From Amanita rubescens (lineage: Eukaryota > Basidiomycota > Agaricomycetes > Agaricales > Amanitaceae): a stretch of DNA of 64,000 nucleotides. Each line of letters begins with the position of its first letter. Position 1 is the first letter of the stretch. The stretch spans positions 124,001-188,000 of the forward strand of contig WION01000059.1 of NCBI GenBank assembly GCA_015039365.1, given 5' to 3'. Both the position numbers and the translations under genes were made by a program. Below, one piece after another: positions 40,601 to 50,433 of the stretch. The notes under the pieces were generated by a model that searched no databases, was not told the DNA's origin, and worked only from the letters and a program-made list of their open reading frames with translations.

Positions 40601-43483
40601 GTCATATCCTCCCAGGCTACATTCTTTGAAAACAGGTTTCCGCGCAAAGGAAAGACTGCAGATATAATTACTGAAGATCTTGGTCCGATCTGGGAGGCGA
40701 TTCCTCAAGAGGAACCTAACCGCCCTCCACAAAATTTGGATTTAGATGACTTACTCCCAGAGAACCGTAGACGTTCTCCGAGCTGTAGACGCTCACCAAG
40801 TTTGGATCGAAGGGGTGCATCTCCTGATCGACAGCAGTCAGACCCTTCTGATGATTCAAACGATGATGATGACGGTGATGAATTTGCCGATCGTCGAAGA
40901 GATTTTTTAGATGATAATATCCGAAGGCAAAGGGAAGATAGAGAACAAGAAAGACGTGACAATTATCATAGACAACGCGATGATTGGAAAAAGGGTCAAG
41001 GAATTGATAAACAGTCTCGTTTACGAGATCAATTCAAACGTCAAATGAGTGATATGTTTAAGAAACTTAAAACTCCTGAACCCTTTAGACGTACTCCCTC
41101 TCCACAAATTAAAGAGGAGACTCCTGTTCCTTCTAGGCCTATAACACCGATACCATATGTATCTAGGCCACCTTCTCCTCGTAGTCCTATGGATGAAGAT
41201 AATCCCTTCTCTTTGAATCAAAGAGATCGAGATGAAATAGAAAACCCATTTATGACGGATCGAGAATTTGATCAATTTGAACAACGTCAAAGAGATCGTT
41301 TTAGAGAATTTGCTCAGAGACCTAGACCTCCTCCACCGATCATATCTGATCCTGGTCCACCCTCTGTACAAATAGGTCCTCGCCGTTCTGGTCGTTTTCC
41401 AGTTCCAAGGGTACAAAGAGACAACGCGTATGGAGATAAAACTCCTGCACAGATAGAAGCGGAAATTCAGCAAAAGCGAGATGCTTTACGAGAGCAGTTA
41501 AAAGATAAAACTCCGAGTTCTTCAACTCAGGATCCACCGTCAGCAGACAGGAACCCTGATAGAATGAATGAATCTGCTTCTCTACTTAAAGAGATCTTCG
41601 CGTTAAAGTCTGAATTAAAATCCGCAGAACATGATCATTTAACCCGAATGATTAATGAATCTGGAAATGAATTCCTTCATTTTCTTCTAAAAGCGGCTGT
41701 TCCCCTTGTTGATAATATTCCATATGACTATAGAGATATATCTAAAATGCGCTCCAGTAATCCTCAATTGTATAAACAATGGAAGATTGCAATGGATGAC
41801 GAATTTAAATCTCTTCAATCTAGAGATATTTGGGAGTTAGTTGATCTTCCAAAAGGACGAAACCTAATCAGATGTCGTTGGGTTTTCGACTTAAAAACCG
41901 ATGGACGCAAAAAAGCTCGCGTCGTAGCTAAAGGTTTTAGTCAACGTCCCGGATTAGATTACGACGAAACATTCTCGCCTGTAGCGAGATATGAAACAAT
42001 CCGAATACTTCTGGCCACATCAGTGCTTGAAAATTGGGATATACAAGCCCTAGATGTAAAAACTGCCTTCTTATATGGCGATCTTGATGAAGATATTTAC
42101 ATGGCCCAGCCAGAAGGTTTCGTTGTAAAAGGACAAGAATCTAAAGTATATAGGCTGAGGAAAGCCATATATGGATTGAAACAGGCATCATATGCCTGGA
42201 ATAAACAAGCTGATAAATCGTTGAAATCATTGCATTTCGAGCGATGCTTGTCTGATTCTGGCGTTTACGTTCGTAAAGGCAAGAATACCATCACGATATG
42301 CATATTGTATGTCGATGATATACTCTTTATGGGAAATGACGATTCCACCATCGTATCCATTAAAAAGAAATTTATGGAGATGTGGGAATGTCGTGATCTT
42401 GGAAAGATCAAAGAGTATTTACGAATCCAAGTCAATTACAACCGTGATTTAGGATTCTTAGTCATAGATCAAGGACCTTATGCCTTGAAGGTTGTTAAGC
42501 GATTTGGACTTGAAAATTGCAAGTCTGTACGCACACCGTTACCTGCTGGGTATGCTCCTATAAAGAATGAAGGAGAATGCACACCACAGGAACGTTCTTA
42601 TTATCAACAGATAATAGGATCCCTTCTATATCTCGCCTTAGGAACTAGGCCTGATATAATATATGCAGTAATTTTGATGTCCCAATTTTCATCAAACCCG
42701 TCCCAAGAACACATTCAAAAAGCCTTGTATATAGTCAAATACATTGCTCATACCTTAAACGTCAAAATCGTTTATAGCGCCAAAGGCAATAATAAATTTA
42801 GAGCCTACGCTGACGCTGACTGGGCCGCTGATCGTAATACACGACGATCTATAAATGGTTATGTCTTAATGTTAGCTGGTGGTGCGGTAGCTTGGACGAG
42901 TAGAAAACAAAAGACTGTAGCTCTGTCTTCGACTGAAGCAGAATACATATCTTTATCAGATGCTGCAAGACAAATTGCATGGGTTGAAAATCTATTTTAC
43001 GAAATAGGTGCACCCATTAAAAGCATCTTACTTAGCGTAGATAATCAAGGCGCTATATTTTGGGCACAAAATCCTGCACAAGAACATCGTTCCAAACACA
43101 TTGATATTCGCTATCATTTCGTTCGCGAGTTGATCGAGACTAAAAAGGTAGTCCTCGAATATATACCAACAAACGAGCAGAATGCGGATCTCATGACTAA
43201 GAATTTATCCTTTGAAAAGGTCAAATTCTTTAGAGAACGATTGGGACTTTCCTTAGAAGAATATCCGACTTCTACAAATGCATTAATCAAAAGACCAGAT
43301 CGATTAGAGACTGAGGAAATCCGTGATCTGACGAAATTTATTCTTGATTGGCAAAATCTTGAATTAGATGGAATTGATCGTCTATCACACAGGAAGTTGA
43401 TGGAACTTCTTGATGGTCTTATTGATCAACAGGAATCGGATATAGATCCCTTCTATGATGAAAACATCATAGACTTTAAATAA
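37637..43483 (+). CDS. copia Gag-Pol polyprotein
   Basis: 1,948 aa. The first ATG (AAAATGTC) is chosen because the frame has no earlier ATG. Order: a UBN2-type Gag (about 1-260), an Arg/Gly-rich box (about 265-300), protease D-S-G-A-S near 553, and the pre-integrase H-H-C-C zinc region (~718-760). The integrase has V-D-D near 798 and S-D-R-G-G-E-F near 840. A long Arg/Asp/Pro-rich disordered linker (~1020-1300) follows, then reverse transcriptase with Y-V-D-D near 1557, and RNase H with S-S-T-E-A-E-Y near 1763. Gag has no CCHC knuckle; the RGG-like box may take over RNA binding (inference). No stop or frameshift. Confidence 0.96.
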   Translation: MSNDLTIPSSIPVLNGTNYKEWERMMRFLLQTKGLFQYLKDDYVHPRRITPLEQFFIDTGVRAAITAQPAVAAVAAHGTHAAIPAIPAVQGEPAITQQMVDDAKAVKKAFEDWVVEDDRILGSINMKCSATIQQINSEVNAARVLWRNLANQYGVTTSAGIYNDFQLAVTWKFQDRKDPTQSLNDLLAIINRLSSSGIVLPENVQAMIVLSAVPRHWDNFAAVVLATTEPSDLTIQGILPLIQNEWRRRHPESAATANTSQQQQQPWQQVRGRGRGRARGRGRGAGRGRGGRPYSRPPQGAQTPAPTAPPANQNWPGKVEGQTRGPNWERNRERRKADAAEKKAAKAAEHTMSSAHTVARIGPYDITEPVAGSSKGKQREKDELDFESYKSNRGMGISSDDIDYKNMDIDQEAELYYDDYYYEDNGEQWYETIKKLEMANFLFIEAAMKMVFPKLGHHRRTINSFFEQSVLYDSINYKENLDENCLVRDKLCDTAIYNANMIERSYNIGNMFKKPFTCLAVNKRKFKDKVHPTCPCPECVEKRTGDTLWMCDSGASDHFTFSRKDFSEYREFPANENHSVKTANGLDRLEGLGTVILEHKLSTGEVTLVKLFPVLYMPQATARLISNGRLIRQGLSCKQDEKMVVFSFKDTGRTCIEGHYLMPEDTLVYARGRIIIMNPTLVSGPGLANRNSKLILDRPTKKPNAESIEKLLDYETWHKRFGHPSNEVFSKIPLNVNGWKEVTLPEGKLRCEGCLKGKMKAKPYKLSSKRATRPFELLHMDLMTVLAISYHKYKYIGVIVDDFTSYTWIGLLKTKDQTLEYFTGWYNEFVDPKQPISHLRSDRGGEFVNKAFEEFLKSKGIKHQQTAPYTPQQNGRVERMNQTLSDKAEAMRLDAGCPKSWWEFSFRTAVHVYNRTPLKRTKWKTPLENLLNKKPDVSYFRVFGCEAWVFIPDQRRPDKLSEKSVLCTFVGYESGTKGYRFMTSTNTLVISSQATFFENRFPRKGKTADIITEDLGPIWEAIPQEEPNRPPQNLDLDDLLPENRRRSPSCRRSPSLDRRGASPDRQQSDPSDDSNDDDDGDEFADRRRDFLDDNIRRQREDREQERRDNYHRQRDDWKKGQGIDKQSRLRDQFKRQMSDMFKKLKTPEPFRRTPSPQIKEETPVPSRPITPIPYVSRPPSPRSPMDEDNPFSLNQRDRDEIENPFMTDREFDQFEQRQRDRFREFAQRPRPPPPIISDPGPPSVQIGPRRSGRFPVPRVQRDNAYGDKTPAQIEAEIQQKRDALREQLKDKTPSSSTQDPPSADRNPDRMNESASLLKEIFALKSELKSAEHDHLTRMINESGNEFLHFLLKAAVPLVDNIPYDYRDISKMRSSNPQLYKQWKIAMDDEFKSLQSRDIWELVDLPKGRNLIRCRWVFDLKTDGRKKARVVAKGFSQRPGLDYDETFSPVARYETIRILLATSVLENWDIQALDVKTAFLYGDLDEDIYMAQPEGFVVKGQESKVYRLRKAIYGLKQASYAWNKQADKSLKSLHFERCLSDSGVYVRKGKNTITICILYVDDILFMGNDDSTIVSIKKKFMEMWECRDLGKIKEYLRIQVNYNRDLGFLVIDQGPYALKVVKRFGLENCKSVRTPLPAGYAPIKNEGECTPQERSYYQQIIGSLLYLALGTRPDIIYAVILMSQFSSNPSQEHIQKALYIVKYIAHTLNVKIVYSAKGNNKFRAYADADWAADRNTRRSINGYVLMLAGGAVAWTSRKQKTVALSSTEAEYISLSDAARQIAWVENLFYEIGAPIKSILLSVDNQGAIFWAQNPAQEHRSKHIDIRYHFVRELIETKKVVLEYIPTNEQNADLMTKNLSFEKVKFFRERLGLSLEEYPTSTNALIKRPDRLETEEIRDLTKFILDWQNLELDGIDRLSHRKLMELLDGLIDQQESDIDPFYDENIIDFK

Positions 43484-43505
43484 AGGATATCTAAGCGAAG
43501 GGGTG

Positions 43506-43912
43506 TGTTAAATATAGAATTATATTTATAGAATGATTAACTACTGATTGACTACAATCAATGTTACTCATATCGCTCGCGTCATCCTTTATGTATGACA
43601 TAGAGATGACATCATAATGACATCATTATGATATCATAGTGACATCATGATAGACTCATGATCACATCTTATGGTGTGCTTAGCACGCCATATCTTCTCA
43701 TCTATACTATATGCTTACACATATGTAGATACATATTTGTTCTCTCTTAGTATATAAACCTGTCCTGTATCGTACAATAGGACAATCCATTCTCTTCCTC
43801 TTACTATCACTACTACGCCGAAGGGTAGTGCTAAGATCATATCGCAATAGGTAAGCTATTGCACCTGCTCATGCTGTGGACACGCTCTCGCGTAGACCTG
43901 TCTTCTTCGTCA
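43506..43912 (+). repeat. 3' LTR of copia
   Basis: 407 bp, apparently identical to 35779-36185, preceded by the purine-rich AGCGAAGGGGTG and followed by the target duplication TAAAT. Confidence 0.95.
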
Positions 43913-43917
43913 TAAAT

Positions 43918-44314
43918 GACTTTGAGGAACAGGAGATTCGGATGGTGGATGAAAAGGCCGATGAATATGAGGAATTTTTCACCTGGCAAGCCATAGTTGA
44001 GTTACAATGTCAGCGATCCAATGATGAGCGCAGGCAGGAGGCAATCGCCATAGCTGGACTCGTTGCGTATGGACTGGGAGAAGCCGAAAGGCTCCGTGCA
44101 GAGCGTCGCCGTGAGCGTCGACTATATCTTCAATGTACAGGATGATCTCCTCAAAACTCCACGGGAAGCTACGCCGTGGCAAGCTCTCAATAGCAGCAAA
44201 AATGACCGGGCATTCATTACTACAATGGGCTTCGATGTTGCTACATTTGATTTGATCCGTTATATCATCTCTCTCTTTCCAGCGTCGCGGGGACAGGGAC
44301 AAGGCTGGAGATAA
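43918..44314 (+). pseudogene. transposase fragment in the Harbinger-like element
   Basis: Coding-like sequence continues across the copia insertion (S-E-A-E-E-D-L-N joins D-F-E-E-Q-E-I). It shifts frame near 44110 and ends with S-S-K-N-D-R-A-F-I-T-T-M-G-F-D-V-A-T-F, a sequence typical of the N-terminal part of fungal DDE endonuclease/Harbinger transposases. The catalytic part is missing. Confidence 0.6.
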
Positions 44315-44583
44315 GATAAATAAGGGTTACAGTCGTAAGCGAGATCGTCCTTCGTCGCGGGCGATGAAATGTGCTGACAAAGCTCGCTTAACGTCTAGAA
44401 ACGCTCGCTTAGCTCTGGTTGGGGGGGGTGGAGGGGTCCTCCAGACTTAAGGTTTGAAAGAGGTCGTTTTTTGAAGTCCGATGATGGCTCTGACCCATTT
44501 GGCAAACACGTAATTCGGCTAACCTCGCTTAAGGCATTTAGAAAGTAATTTATTGCTGTAGACGTTATGGAGAGTCACCCACT

Positions 44584-45049
44584 CACCCTCCAGACTCTGG
44601 TCCTGGACTCCATTTCTGGACTCCAGAGCCTTCTCCAGAAGTTTAGGCAAGATGCACATTAGCACAGTGCAGCTTGCACACCAAAGACTAGCCTTTCCCC
44701 ACTCAGTCCCAGACTCCATTATACTCCATCCTTCCCCATCCGCAGCTTAGTTCCCAGGCTCCATCCCAATTAGGATCACCATCCTTACACAACCTGGCAG
44801 TGCAACCAGCAGTCTGGTTGTATTCCAGCCTTAGATTCTAGAATATTCCTTCTACAAATAGTAATATTTAAATATATATTTATCACTACATATCATGTTC
44901 CTGTTGAATGCACTTTGGATGACATACTAGTAGGCAATGTTCAATAGTAATTCACTTGTAGAGGTCATTTATTCCCAAAATTTCCAGACCTTTTTTCTGC
45001 AATTATTATTTTTGAAAGTATTGTTATTTTATATTACACTATATGATAT
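44584..45049. other. intergenic, no gene seen
   Basis: Repeated CCAGACTC/GGACTCCA words between 44590 and 44720, then AT-rich DNA leading to the 3' end of the TMEM242-like gene. Confidence 0.5.
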
Positions 45050-45678
45050 TTAATTAAATTTATTTCTTAATTTATTTTCTTGTATTAATTCATTATCTAA
45101 TTGTTTTACCAAATTTTCTAATTCCGGATCAGATATGTGTTCGTCCGGGGTTTCAGGTATCCGGTAAAGGTTTTCGGAGAGGCTGGGTAGGTGAGTTTGG
45201 ACCAGCTGTTTTGCAAGACAACCAAAGTCGTGCATCTGAAGCATAGAGTTGGTGAAATTGACAAAGAAAAACGAGTGTTACGCACGTTATCAACGCCCGT
45301 CGTTGTTTTTACAGTCCACGTTATCCCAACCCCGCCCAAAGCAACGAGGAGCGTTGCGATTCCAAAGGCTTTTGCGGCGAAAAGAGCCGTTGACGTGTCG
45401 GCGTGAGAGAGGGCGGTGAACAGGGATGGATGTTCAGATGAAGATTCTGTAGGTTCCGGGGCTGGAGAGGATGCAGATGTAGTAGGCGCGCGCAAGCCGC
45501 GAGCAAAGTGGACAGCAGAGAGGGCAGTGGGAGCGAGAGTCGTCTGAGTTTGATGAGCTAGTGCACGGCCACGTTGCCTTCGCAACCAGAACAGAGGGAC
45601 GATAAGCGCAGCGGATGCACCTGCGATAAAGGCAAATGGTGCCCATTGAGGGAGTTTTTTGTTCGTGGTGGTGGACAT
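45050..45678 (-). CDS. TMEM242-like mitochondrial membrane protein
   Basis: 192 aa from two exons, 45286-45678 and 45050-45235, with a 50-bp intron (GTGCGT...CTTCAG) in phase 0. Two hydrophobic segments (about residues 14-30 and 100-120) are followed by T-G-V-D-N joined to M-H-D-F, which resembles the L-G-V-x-S-M-x-x-F end of animal TMEM242. That protein assists ATP-synthase c-ring assembly in the mitochondrial inner membrane. The region between the helices is Ser/Pro/Thr-rich and less conserved. The NF-YB gene ends only 37 bp upstream of its ATG. Confidence 0.72.
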
Positions 45679-45715
45679 GAGACAAGTTTGATTGGCTACA
45701 TAACAAAATATATAA

Positions 45716-46198
45716 CTAATCGTCCATATCCCGCTGAGGTAACTCCCTCGTGGAGAGCGTTGCCGCTTGAGCGGCGGTGGTGGTGCTCTGGTGTTGTCTA
45801 AGTTTTGCGAGATGAATTTTAAGGGTTTCTGAGTAATTATCAAAACCGAGGGTTGCCATGGCGTAGAGAATGTCCTCTCCGCCGATGGTCTTTCGTTTTT
45901 CGAGTTGACATTTCTCTGCTGCTTCTGAAGTGATAAAGGATATGAATTCGGATACACATTCTTGGACGCATTCTTTTGCGTCCTTTGCGATTTTTGCGGT
46001 AGGGGGTACGGAAGATTTCATGATACGAGAGACATTGGCGATCTAGTGGGAGGTGAGCTACTAAAAGTCGAATATAGCTTGAGAACTAACAGGTAAAAAA
46101 CGATCTTGTTCTCTATATTCACCGACCTCTTGGTCAGTGATGGGAGCAGGTTCTGGACTTTCATTTGCTTGTACTGGAGTGGAAGCGTCTGAAGCCAT
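45716..46198 (-). CDS. HAP3: NF-YB/Hap3, CCAAT-binding factor subunit
   Basis: 144 aa; exons 46091-46198 and 45716-46042, intron 48 bp, phase 0. The histone-fold domain begins across the intron (Q-D-R-F-L-P joined to I-A-N-V-S-R-I-M-K) and includes [13 protein letters not shown] and the DNA-contacting [10 protein letters not shown], all hallmarks of NF-YB. It dimerises with NF-YC and recruits NF-YA to CCAAT boxes in the nucleus. It is divergent with the F-box gene, whose ATG is 36 bp away. Confidence 0.96.
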
Positions 46199-46234
46199 TT
46201 TTACTTAGTAACTTCTCCCACGACGACGACGACG
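46199..46234. promoter_or_regulatory. 36-bp bidirectional gap between NF-YB and F-box start codons
   Basis: Only 36 bp separate the two divergent ATGs. No TATA box fits; a GACGACGACG run lies next to the F-box ATG. Promoter elements must lie inside one or both coding regions. Confidence 0.6.
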
Positions 46235-48128
46235 ATGTCAGAACTTCCAGCTGAAATTTGGGGCCACGTCTTTTCAAGGATTTTAAAACCATCAGACCTT
46301 CTTCGAGCAGCGCTTGTTTGCAAAGAATTTCATTCTATTGCATTACGGTCGTTGTATCGAGATATAATTTACAGGGAACCAAAACAATTCTTGGCTAATA
46401 TCGGTTATTGGAACGACGCGCTCGCACTCGTACCAGAATCACTCGTACTCTCAATTTCTTACCTCAGTGAAACTGCTTTCTCTCGGTATGACCCATCTAT
46501 AGCACTAGTCGACCCAGACGGTAACGTCGACTCGGCTCATCCAGCAGCCAACGACCCAGATGACCCACGTCCTCCTCAATTCTTCGCTTCAATTGCACTC
46601 TACACCAGAATCGCAAATCATGTCTCTCGGTTTTCTCTCCTAACAGAACTCGTCTTTCACAATGCTAACCTCCCACCTCAAGTTTACTCGATAATCAAAA
46701 ACTTTCCCCTCCTCGAAAATCTCTTCTTTTACGACTGCTTCCTTCCTGTCAAATCAAAGGACCTCAATGCTTTGGACGTCCTCCCTACCGCTCCAATCAA
46801 GAGATTAGCCTTGTGGAATGTCAGGAACGAACTTGACCATTTCGCGCCCAGCGTCCGCTACGCTCTTCGCCTCGCAACCATCCCCACCATCCGCGTCCTC
46901 CACATTGACTGGAGTCACGAATCCGCATCTTATTTCAACAATCTAGCCAGGGGTGTCTTACCCCCCATCACAGATCTCTCCGTCCGTATGCCGGCCCAGT
47001 ACGCTTGGCCTGCAGACCTCAACACAGCCCGTACCAGGCTTGTCGACCCTCTTATCGTCTTCCTCAACACCGTCCCCACCGTAGAACGTCTCTCCGTCGC
47101 CAACCGACTTCCGTTTTGTTCCCTCCACCCTCACGCACTACCTCACCTCTCTATTTACTCTGGTCCGCACACCTCCATCCTCGACATTGCAACCTATCGC
47201 AACCTGACTCACATCGAGTTTCGGGATGATGATAAAAAGTCGATTGATGTCATTACGGTTCTGCCGGATTTGAAAGAAGTCGCGCCGGGATTAGAGTCGT
47301 TGAGTCTACCGCTAAGAAAGTGGGACGAGGAAATTATGTATCCGACGACGGATTTCTTTCCAAAGTTGAGAAAGCTCAAGATTTTGTACGACGAAGGGCA
47401 TCCGAGCGAGGTACGTCGTCCGTTATTCAAGTGATTTCAGTTGTACTAAAGTCTTTTTGCAGTATAGCATACTAAGCCTTGGAGCGAGGTTCCTTCTCAA
47501 ACTACCGGACCTACACACGTTCCAACTCTACAATCCTCTCTACAGCTATGCCTTCCCACCTCCTTCATCTCCCAAATCATCTCCTCCAGCGACGTCAACG
47601 TCACGGCCCCACTTTATCGCCGCATACGGCAACCAACCTACCTCTACCAATTTTGAAGATCTCGCTTTCCCCCCTTCACCTATCTTACATATATCTCACA
47701 AGTTGACGCGCCCCATGCCGACGTTACACACCAGAAGGTTCGTGTACGTCGGTGCTGCGGCGGGTCCTGTCGCCGCTCCAGCCAACGCCCTCCTCCAGGC
47801 ACAACAACAACAGCACCACCACGCCCACGCGGGCCTCCACGCTTTCCTCTCTCAACCTTCCCAGCTCGCTCCGACGTCATATAAATCTCCCCCCGGAAAT
47901 CCCGTCTTACCACCCCGGTTTGGAACCGAGTCGACGTTGGGCCCGCAAGCCGGTCCCACGCGAGAAGTCCTCGGATACCTCGCGGCGTGGAGGAAACATT
48001 GTAAAAAACTTCGTAAAGTGCAATTTGTTAAAGATTACATGTGGAAAAGGCTTGATGAAGAATTGCCTTGGGTTGGCGTTGTCGTGGATGAAGAAAACGC
48101 AATCAAGTTCGTGCAAGGTTATATTTAA
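46235..48128 (+). CDS. F-box protein
   Basis: 613 aa from exons 46235-47410 and 47463-48128 (52-bp intron, GTACGT...TTGCAG). The F-box is at the very N-terminus (L-P-A-E-I-W-G-H-V-F, then L-L-R-A-A-L-V-C-K-E-F). The remainder is a Leu-rich, LRR-like region usual in mushroom F-box proteins, ending in a Pro/Ser-rich tail. It is a probable substrate receptor of an SCF ubiquitin ligase; the substrate is unknown. The stop codon overlaps that of EXO70 on the other strand. Confidence 0.85.
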
Positions 48129-50365
48129 TTAAATATACTCTTTAATTGTGATTCTACCTCGTCTGGCGACATTTTGATATCTAGTAGTAGTATGCATATA
48201 TATAAGAGTTATTTTCTTGGTCCAATCAATGATATACGTACATTTCTGAGGATCTAAAAGAAGGAGATTGTTAGTAATGAATCCCGGGATAAAAAACCAC
48301 GCAACTTACTCTTGCTAAACTCACGATCCTTCATCCGTTGTACGAATCTTCTAAAAGCGGGTACGACCAATTTGCACGCTTCCTCCGCGATACCCTCTCT
48401 CCCAAGCTCAGACAACTCATCCATATCCAAAACCCGCACAACGCGATGTCGTTCCAAAACTTCCTCCAACAATTCATAAAACCTCGTAAAACGTTCTTTC
48501 CCAGCCGTTCGTCCCTCCTTTGGGTCATCCGACAAGGCTTGCATCAAAGGCCCGAAATTTGAATCAAAGTATCCCGCTTTCGCCGTACGTTGATTGCGCG
48601 CGAGCAAATCCTGAGTCGGTTTGGCCATCATCCCAGGTAAACTCGGGTCAGAAGGCGATTGCAAAAGATGGGCGTTGAGGTAATGAATGTTGTTGATCAA
48701 AAAAGTCCCCGCTACAGGCGGTCTCCTCGAAGCTTTCGAGAGCGCCGTGACGGAAGCGATAGTCGTGGTGATCACGTCGTGAATGTAATGTTCCAAAATG
48801 GTTTGTTCGGCGTCCCCTCCTTCCCCGCCTAGCGGTAATTTGGAACCTTTCCCAACTTGCACGCCTTCTCCCATTTTCCAATTTCCGTCTCCGAGAGAAA
48901 GGAGGGCGGATCCTACGGCACCTTTGACGATGGGGAGTTTGGAGAGGTAGGTCACCGTTGATTGCGTGAAATCCGTCACGGCTCCCGTATATTCTGCCAA
49001 ACCGGCATTGTTCTTTGACGTTGCGCCCGATTTGATATCCGCGATAAGTTCCGGGAAGCTCCGAAGGCAGACCGCCCTCAACGAGTTTAGACCTTCCTTG
49101 ACTTCGTTGCTCCCCCCTCCTCCTTCACGTAGATTGAGGAGACTCTCCCATCTCGGTAATAGCTTGAGGAGGGCCTCGTACGTCGATAAAGCCAAAAAAG
49201 TGTGTTTATGCAACGATCGTTTGATAAGTCCAATCAACGACCCCAGCGTCGTCCCAAAGAGTCCCAAAATCGGCGAGAGCAACGCCCCGTAAGCTTGTGC
49301 GACCAATTGTCCTGACGTCAATGGAGCCAAATCGCAAAGAAGGTTATATTCGTCCTCGGCAACGGTCAAGACCAACTCGACCCATTTTCCAAACGATTTG
49401 CCGGCTTCGACTCCGTCTCTTCTCGCTTTTGTCGTGGAGCTGCCGATTTCGTAGCTGCCCCCTCCTTCGTTGTAAGAGGTGGCCTCGTCTACGACGTTTT
49501 TGGCGAGGGGTGATAGACATTTTTTAGACCACGCTCCGCGCATGTCTGCGTACCCTTTTTGGGCGTCGACGAGGACGGAGCGGATCCCTTGAGCGGCGGG
49601 GTGGGTTGGGTGAGTTGCCGGTAAAGGCAAGGTCCTCAAAAACGAGACTAGAGGACGTAAAGAGGCGAGTAGATCAGCGGGGAAGGGCAAGATGGTGAAT
49701 TCGATGGATGTTCCTCCTGGGGGAGAGCCAGAGGAGCCTTCCGCGACGAGTTTGGTATAAAGGAGGGTTAGCTTCTTGGCGCCGGTTTCGACGAGCCGCG
49801 CAGGGGCGTCGTGATGGTCTGATGATGGGGATTTGAAAGTGATGAGAGCGTTGAGACGTTCGATGGCGGATTTGTAGGTGTCGAGCTGGCCTGGTTGGGG
49901 TCTGGAGGGCTAGTGAGACAACGGGATGAAGAGGGGATGGTGGAAACTCACCCGCGTAAGATCAAGGCTTCTTCTGCGTCTAGATCTTCATTTTGGCTTC
50001 CTACTTCGTCAATTTTCAATAGGGTCTTGTCAATGTCTGAGGAAGCGTTAGCGGTTGTTCCAATAGAGGCAGAGTCACGCCACGTACTCTGAGTTCGACG
50101 AGTGAGTACCTGAGCCGAGGTATACAGTGGTAGGATAGATTTTTCAAGTTTCGCCAGTCGGGTATCAAAGCTATCGAGAACGGCTGGCTGATCCGTTCAG
50201 CGTCGGGTGAAAACAAGAAATAGTCGTAGTCGTACATATCATTCGTCGTGAGATTTGGTGAGTTTTGTTAATGTTCTGTTCGAGCTGTGGGCGGTACTTT
50301 CAGAAGATGTCTAGTACGTGGACATGATTTCTCACCAACTCGATTTCGGCGCTTTCATCGTCCAT
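48125..50365 (-). CDS. EXO70: exocyst subunit Exo70
   Basis: 639 aa from seven exons: 50336-50365, 50236-50284, 50088-50183, 49952-50036, 48310-49901, 48242-48253 and 48125-48180. All joins are in phase with GT-AG introns of 50-61 bp. The N-terminal helix has L-D-S-F-D-T-R-L-A-K-L-E. The C-terminus reads E-F-S-K-N-P-Q-K-Y-I-K-M-S-P-D-E-V, the conserved Exo70 end that binds PI(4,5)P2 and tethers secretory vesicles to the plasma membrane. That end is recovered only if a 12-nt exon (48242-48253) is spliced in. The last codon overlaps the convergent F-box gene. Confidence 0.93.
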
Positions 50366-50433
50366 GATGACGGTAAAAGGGAGAGTTACTTATTTAGGAA
50401 ACTAATATATTATTGCTACTAATACAACTCGAA

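Larger units (their letters stand above)
35779..43912 (+). mobile_element. full-length copia retrotransposon, TSD TAAAT
   Basis: 8,134 bp with two 407-bp LTRs (35779-36185, 43506-43912) that look identical base for base, flanked by TAAAT (35774-35778, 43913-43917). It has a primer site, a 1.4-kb leader, one uninterrupted gag-pol frame of 1,948 codons and a purine-rich tract AGCGAAGGGGTG before the 3' LTR. Identical LTRs and an intact frame point to a very recent insertion and possible activity. Confidence 0.96.
35468..44580. mobile_element. Harbinger-like element (about 0.97 kb) carrying a copia insertion, TSD ACT
   Basis: The ends GGGTAACTCTCCATAAC and (reverse-complemented) GGGTGACTCTCCATAAC start an inverted repeat of about 55 bp that continues through CTACAGCAAT and CTTTCTAAAT to CTTAAGCGAG. 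It is flanked by the 3-bp duplication ACT (35465-35467, 44581-44583). Subterminal CTCGCTTA motifs recur near 44370-44400. Without the 8.1-kb copia it is only 974 bp. It holds broken transposase coding sequence and is therefore non-autonomous. Confidence 0.88.

Noticed and set aside
40705..41473. Minus-strand open frames
   Set aside because: Antisense shadows of the Arg/Asp-rich linker in the copia polyprotein.
45118..45957. Single 279-codon frame spanning two genes
   Set aside because: It merges unspliced parts of the NF-YB region with the TMEM242-like gene. Both genes have better exon models.
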